A stretch of 6,343 bases of DNA from Betaproteobacteria bacterium (GTDB lineage: Bacteria; Pseudomonadota; Gammaproteobacteria; Burkholderiales; Usitatibacteraceae): assembly GCA_012274175.1 (NCBI GenBank), contig JAAOZZ010000125.1:1-6343 (forward strand). The letters are read 5' to 3'. This document shows, one piece after another, positions 1-6,343 of the stretch (position 1 is the stretch's first letter; every line of letters starts with the position of its first letter). Both the position numbers and the translations under genes were made by a program. A model generated the notes under the pieces. The model made no database searches. It was not told where the DNA came from and saw only the letters and a program-made list of their open reading frames with translations.

Positions 1-2307
<2,307 letters not shown>

Positions 2308-2313
2308 GGGGTT

Positions 2314-2318
2314 TTCCT
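2314..2318 (-). promoter_or_regulatory. lon ribosome binding site
   Basis: AGGAA on the minus strand, 6 bases before the ATG at 2307. It supports that start over the downstream in-frame ATG codons. Confidence 0.75.
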
Positions 2319-2335
2319 GGTTTGGATACTGGGAA

Positions 2336-2364
2336 ACGTGGGGGCGGGCGGAGGACCGAACAAG
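2336..2364 (-). promoter_or_regulatory. candidate sigma-32 (heat-shock) promoter of lon
   Basis: Reading the minus strand, CTTGTTC (2364-2358) is followed by a 14-base spacer and CCCCACGT (2343-2336). The sigma-32 consensus known from E. coli is CTTGAAA, 13-15 bases, CCCCATnT. The CTTG core, the CCCCA core, the final T and the spacing all fit; the AAA of the -35 does not. Transcription would start near 2330, leaving about 20 bases of leader ahead of lon. lon is a classical sigma-32 target in proteobacteria, which agrees. The region is C-rich, so a chance CCCCA match is possible. Confidence 0.5.
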
Positions 2365-2377
2365 CCCCCCGGGGGCT
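2363..2377 (-). repeat. GC-rich inverted repeat in the clpX-lon gap
   Basis: AGCCCC-CGG-GGGGCT on the minus strand could form a 6-bp hairpin about 20 bases after the clpX stop. Only a broken T run (TTGTT) follows, so it is at best a weak intrinsic terminator for the tig-clpP-clpX transcript. Its 3' arm overlaps the CTTG of the candidate lon -35 element. Confidence 0.4.
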
Positions 2378-2397
2378 GCGGGAAGATGCCGGGGACG

Positions 2398-3669
<1,272 letters not shown>

Positions 3670-3687
3670 GTGCTCTCGCGAGTCCCG

Positions 3688-4329
<642 letters not shown>

Positions 4330-4330
4330 G

Positions 4331-5641
4331 TCAGCCCTTCTTGGTTCCCATCAGTTCGTCGAAGTCCGTGGGCCGGTCCTCGACCTTCATCTTCCCCATG
4401 GCCCATTCTACGACGTTGTCCTCCATCACGAGCGCCTCGACTTCGGCCAACCGGGCCGGGTCCGCGTAGTACCAACGGACCAGCTCCTCGGGCTGCTCGA
4501 AGCTCTCGGCATGCTCCTCGATCAGCTTGCGCACCTGGTCGGGCCGGGGCTGCAGGCCGTGCTTCTTCACCAGATCGCCCACCAGCAGGCCCACCTTGAT
4601 GCGGCGCGCCGCGCGATCGGAGAAGAGCTCCGCCGGAAGCGTCTTGTCCTGGACCGCCATGCCGCGCTGCTTCAAGTCCTCGAGGGCCGCCTGCTGCATG
4701 CGCTCGATCTCGGAGTCCAGCAGCGCCTTGGGCACCTCGAAATTCGCCGCGTCGTGCAGCGCGTCCATCACCTGCTCCTTCACGCGGGTGCGCACGCGCT
4801 TGACCGTCTCCTTCTCCATGTTCTCGCGCACCTCGCGCTTCAGGCGCTCGACGTCGCCGTCCTCGACACCCAGCGCACGGGCGAACTCCGCATCCACGGG
4901 CGGCAGTTTGGGCTCGGCGACCTGGTTCACGGTGACGGTGAAATCCGCGGTCCTGCCGCGGACCGCCTCGGCGTAGTCCTGGGGAAAGGTGAGCGGGAAG
5001 GTCTTGGCCTCGCCGGTGCGCATGCCCGCGATCGCCGCCTCGAAGTCGGGCAGCATCCGGTTCTCGCCCAGCACGATGGCGAAGTTCGAGGCCTTGTTCC
5101 CCTCGAAGGGCTGGCCCGCGATCACGCCCTCGAAATCGACGTTGACCATGTCGCCGGCGGCGGCGGCGCGATCGACCTTCTCGTATTTCGCGCGCTGCTT
5201 GCGCAGCGTCTCGAGGGTGGCCGCGACGTTGGCCTCATCTACCTTCGTCACCGGGCGCGTCACGTTGCGCCCCGCCATGTCTCCCATCACCACCTCGGGA
5301 TACACCTCGAAGGTGGCGGTGTACTCTACGTCGTTGGCGCCCTGCTCGACGGGCTTGGGCTGGAAGCGCGGATAGCCCGCCACGCGGTAGTTGTGCTCCT
5401 TCACCGCCTCGGCGAAGGTCTTCTGCACGGTGTCGCTCACCACTTCCTGGCGCACCTGGAACCCGTACTGGCGCTCGACCATCTTGAGCGGTACCTTGCC
5501 GGGCCGGAAGCCCTGCATCTTCACCGTGCGTGCGAGCTGCTTGAGCCGGGTCGCGATCTCGGCCTCGATCGTCGCGATGGGCACCGTGACCGTGATGTTG
5601 CGCTCGAGCGCGCTGCTGGTGTTCTGGACTGCCTGCTGCAT
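4331..5641 (-). CDS. tig: Trigger factor, ribosome-associated chaperone and prolyl isomerase
   Basis: Binds at the ribosome exit tunnel and shields nascent chains; its FKBP-type domain catalyses prolyl isomerisation. It is 436 residues long (E. coli 432). The N-terminal ribosome-binding domain carries the signature loop GFRPGKVP (44-51), equivalent to E. coli GFRKGKVP. The FKBP domain spans about 160-245 ([50 protein letters not shown]). The rest, to residue 436, is the charged helical C-terminal domain that forms the chaperone cradle. The reading frame stays open upstream through the tRNA, but the ATG at 5641 is the right start: [21 protein letters not shown] is a normal N-terminus and AAGGA lies 7 bases upstream. 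The tRNA-Leu gene ends 71 bases upstream with no evident terminator between. The stop is one base from the clpP start, so tig, clpP and clpX probably form one transcript. Confidence 0.98.
   Translation of the reverse strand: MQQAVQNTSSALERNITVTVPIATIEAEIATRLKQLARTVKMQGFRPGKVPLKMVERQYGFQVRQEVVSDTVQKTFAEAVKEHNYRVAGYPRFQPKPVEQGANDVEYTATFEVYPEVVMGDMAGRNVTRPVTKVDEANVAATLETLRKQRAKYEKVDRAAAAGDMVNVDFEGVIAGQPFEGNKASNFAIVLGENRMLPDFEAAIAGMRTGEAKTFPLTFPQDYAEAVRGRTADFTVTVNQVAEPKLPPVDAEFARALGVEDGDVERLKREVRENMEKETVKRVRTRVKEQVMDALHDAANFEVPKALLDSEIERMQQAALEDLKQRGMAVQDKTLPAELFSDRAARRIKVGLLVGDLVKKHGLQPRPDQVRKLIEEHAESFEQPEELVRWYYADPARLAEVEALVMEDNVVEWAMGKMKVEDRPTDFDELMGTKKG
4335..4340 (-). promoter_or_regulatory. 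clpP ribosome binding site within the tig 3' end
   Basis: GAAGGG on the minus strand, 5 bases before the clpP ATG and inside the last codons of tig. It fixes the clpP start and fits coupled translation across the TGA-C-ATG junction. Confidence 0.6.
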
Positions 5642-5648
5642 TCGATTT

Positions 5649-5653
5649 TCCTT
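5649..5653 (-). promoter_or_regulatory. tig ribosome binding site
   Basis: AAGGA on the minus strand, 7 bases before the ATG at 5641. This decides the start against the long in-frame extension that reads through the tRNA gene. Confidence 0.8.
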
Positions 5654-5712
5654 GTTGGAGTTTTCCTCAAGCCTTCGCGAGGGGTGGCCGGACGTGCCCG
5701 TAGGAAGCGACC

Positions 5713-5797
5713 TGGTGCGAAAGGAGGGACTCGAACCCACATGCCTTTCGGCGCTGGAACCTAAATCCAGTGCGTCTACCAATTCCGCCACTTTCGC
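5713..5797 (-). tRNA. tRNA-Leu, anticodon UAG
   Basis: An 85-base class II tRNA with encoded CCA. On the minus strand: acceptor GCGAAAG (5797-5791) pairs with CTTTCGC (5723-5717); the D arm contains AATTGGTAGA; anticodon stem CTGGA / TCCAG encloses the loop TTTAGGT, giving UAG, which reads CUA and probably other CUN leucine codons. A long variable arm (GCC-GAAA-GGC) is typical of tRNA-Leu. The T loop TTCGAGT, discriminator A and CCA follow. The T stem GTGGG / CCCTC has an apparent U-U mismatch at positions 50-64. A TATAAT box lies 9 bases upstream of the 5' end, and tig lies 71 bases downstream. Confidence 0.97.
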
Positions 5798-5806
5798 GGT
5801 CGTCGA

Positions 5807-5812
5807 ATTATA
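5807..5812 (-). promoter_or_regulatory. -10 box for tRNA-Leu (and possibly the tig operon)
   Basis: A perfect TATAAT on the minus strand, 9 bases before the tRNA 5' end, so the primary transcript would have only a few leader bases. At 17-base spacing the -35 position reads CTCCGG (5835-5830), which does not resemble TTGACA, and there is no TGn extension. The assignment rests on the -10 box and its position. Confidence 0.65.
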
Positions 5813-5862
5813 CCCGAACCACGCTCTACCCGGAGGGGCGGAGGGGGAGGCCCAGGGACCGA

Positions 5863-5868
5863 TATAAT
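5863..5868 (+). promoter_or_regulatory. -10 box for hpnC
   Basis: A perfect TATAAT on the plus strand, 29 bases before the hpnC start codon, placing transcription start near 5875 and a leader of roughly 23 bases. The -35 position (about 5840-5845) reads GGAGGG, unlike TTGACA. It is divergent to the tRNA promoter. Confidence 0.6.
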
Positions 5869-5897
5869 CCCTAAAATTCAAGCCCTTCCATACTCCC

Positions 5898-6343
5898 TTG
5901 CCGGTCGATCATTACGAGAACTTTCCGGTCGCCTCGTGGCTGCTGCCCGCGCGGCTTCGAGCGCCCGTGGAGGCGATCTACGGATTCGCGCGCAGCGCCG
6001 ATGACATCGCCGACGAGGGCGATGCGCCCGACGCCGAGCGCATCGCGGGACTCGAGCGCTACCTGCGTGCGCTCGATGCGATCGAGGCCCACCGCGCGCC
6101 CGATCCCGAGTTCGAGCGCATCGCCCGCACCGTGGCCGAGTACGAGCTTCCGATTCAGCTCCTGCGAGACCTGATCGACGCCTTCCGCCAGGACGTGGTG
6201 AAGAAGCGCTACGCCACGTTCGACGAGCTGATGGACTACGCGCGCCGCTCGGCCAATCCCGTCGGGCGCCTGCTGCTGCACCTCTTCGAGAAAACCGGGG
6301 ACAGACCCCGATTTCCGCTGGACGCGGGAGCGGACTCCCAGCC
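5898..6343 (+). CDS. hpnC: Squalene/hydroxysqualene synthase HpnC, N-terminal part (3' end cut by window)
   Basis: HpnC converts presqualene diphosphate to hydroxysqualene, between HpnD and HpnE, to make squalene for hopanoids. I read 148 residues from a TTG at 5898: MPVDHYENFPVASWLLPARL, then EAIYGFARSADDIADEGD with the first Asp-rich metal/diphosphate motif (D35, D36, D39), then LLRDLIDAFRQDVVKKRYATFDELMDYARRSANPVGRLLLHLF (about 88-130), all typical of the family. No in-frame ATG or GTG lies between the upstream TAA (5865) and this TTG, and the N-terminus matches HpnC proteins as I recall them, so TTG is the likely start. No clear Shine-Dalgarno site precedes it. After LLLHLFE the sequence KTGDRPRF is encoded by a GC-rich palindrome, probably an inserted repeat. 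The second Asp-rich motif (usually near LQLxNFWQDV) lies beyond the edge, so I cannot tell whether the gene is intact. Confidence 0.9.
   Translation, partial: MPVDHYENFPVASWLLPARLRAPVEAIYGFARSADDIADEGDAPDAERIAGLERYLRALDAIEAHRAPDPEFERIARTVAEYELPIQLLRDLIDAFRQDVVKKRYATFDELMDYARRSANPVGRLLLHLFEKTGDRPRFPLDAGADSQ
6291..6315. repeat. imperfect palindrome inside hpnC (possible REP-like dispersed element)
   Basis: AAAACCGGGG (6291-6300), centre ACAGA, and CCCCGATTTC (6306-6315). Arms CGGGG / CCCCG pair perfectly and the outer AAA / TTT also pair across one C-A mismatch. It starts exactly on a codon boundary and encodes KTGDRPRF, which is not typical HpnC sequence. From memory, a GGGGACAGACCCC-type palindrome is dispersed in many betaproteobacterial genomes; this was not checked here. 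Confidence 0.55.

Noticed and set aside
5654..5679. CTTGAG...CTC...CAAG near the tig start as a HAIR (HspR) or CIRCE operator
   Set aside because: The arms are interrupted and spaced wrongly for HAIR (CTTGAGT-N7-ACTCAAG), and there is no resemblance to CIRCE.
5670..5712. Possible sigma-32 promoter for tig (CTTCCTA, 16 bases, CCCCTCGC on the minus strand)
   Set aside because: Only about half the positions match in each box and the CTTG core is broken; it is no better than chance in C-rich DNA.
5642..5881. N-terminal extension of trigger factor by 80 codons
   Set aside because: The extra residues are the translation of tRNA-Leu and its flanks (AELVDALDLGSS is the tRNA). The real start has its own RBS at 5649-5653.
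5871..6281. A 136-codon minus-strand frame at the right end
   Set aside because: It is the antisense of hpnC, whose plus-strand reading shows clear family motifs.

Overview
The window is GC-rich (roughly two-thirds G+C by eye). It carries the protein quality-control block tRNA-Leu / tig / clpP / clpX / lon on the minus strand and, divergently, the start of a squalene-synthase-family gene (hpnC) on the plus strand. Gene order, protein sequences close to their E. coli counterparts, and an HpnC-type hopanoid gene suggest a proteobacterium, most likely a betaproteobacterium. This assignment rests on recalled family patterns; no search was run.

Layout in minus-strand transcription order: tRNA-Leu(UAG) at 5797-5713; trigger factor (tig) at 5641-4331; clpP at 4329-3688, one base after the tig stop; clpX at 3669-2398, 18 bases after clpP; then a 90-base gap with a candidate heat-shock (sigma-32) promoter; then lon from 2307, running off the left edge with its last residues missing. 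The plus strand from about 5863 holds a perfect TATAAT box and then hpnC, read from a TTG codon at 5898 and cut by the right edge.

How the genes work together: trigger factor binds nascent chains at the ribosome exit tunnel. ClpX unfolds tagged or damaged proteins and feeds them to the ClpP barrel. Lon independently degrades misfolded and regulatory proteins. Tight spacing makes tig-clpP-clpX very likely one operon. lon probably has its own heat-shock input. hpnC belongs to an unrelated pathway (squalene and hopanoid synthesis) and shares only the roughly 100-base divergent promoter region with the tRNA.

The core genes look intact: catalytic and nucleotide-binding residues fall at or within one residue of the E. 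coli positions, so I see no frameshift. I see no undescribed multi-gene system. The most interesting signal is a short GC-rich palindrome (AAAACCGGGG-ACAGA-CCCCGATTT) lying in frame inside hpnC, which looks like a dispersed-repeat insertion. Other points are the candidate sigma-32 promoter of lon, the tRNA that seems to head the chaperone-protease operon, and the G-rich tract between the divergent promoters. No gene-free stretch exceeds 300 bases.
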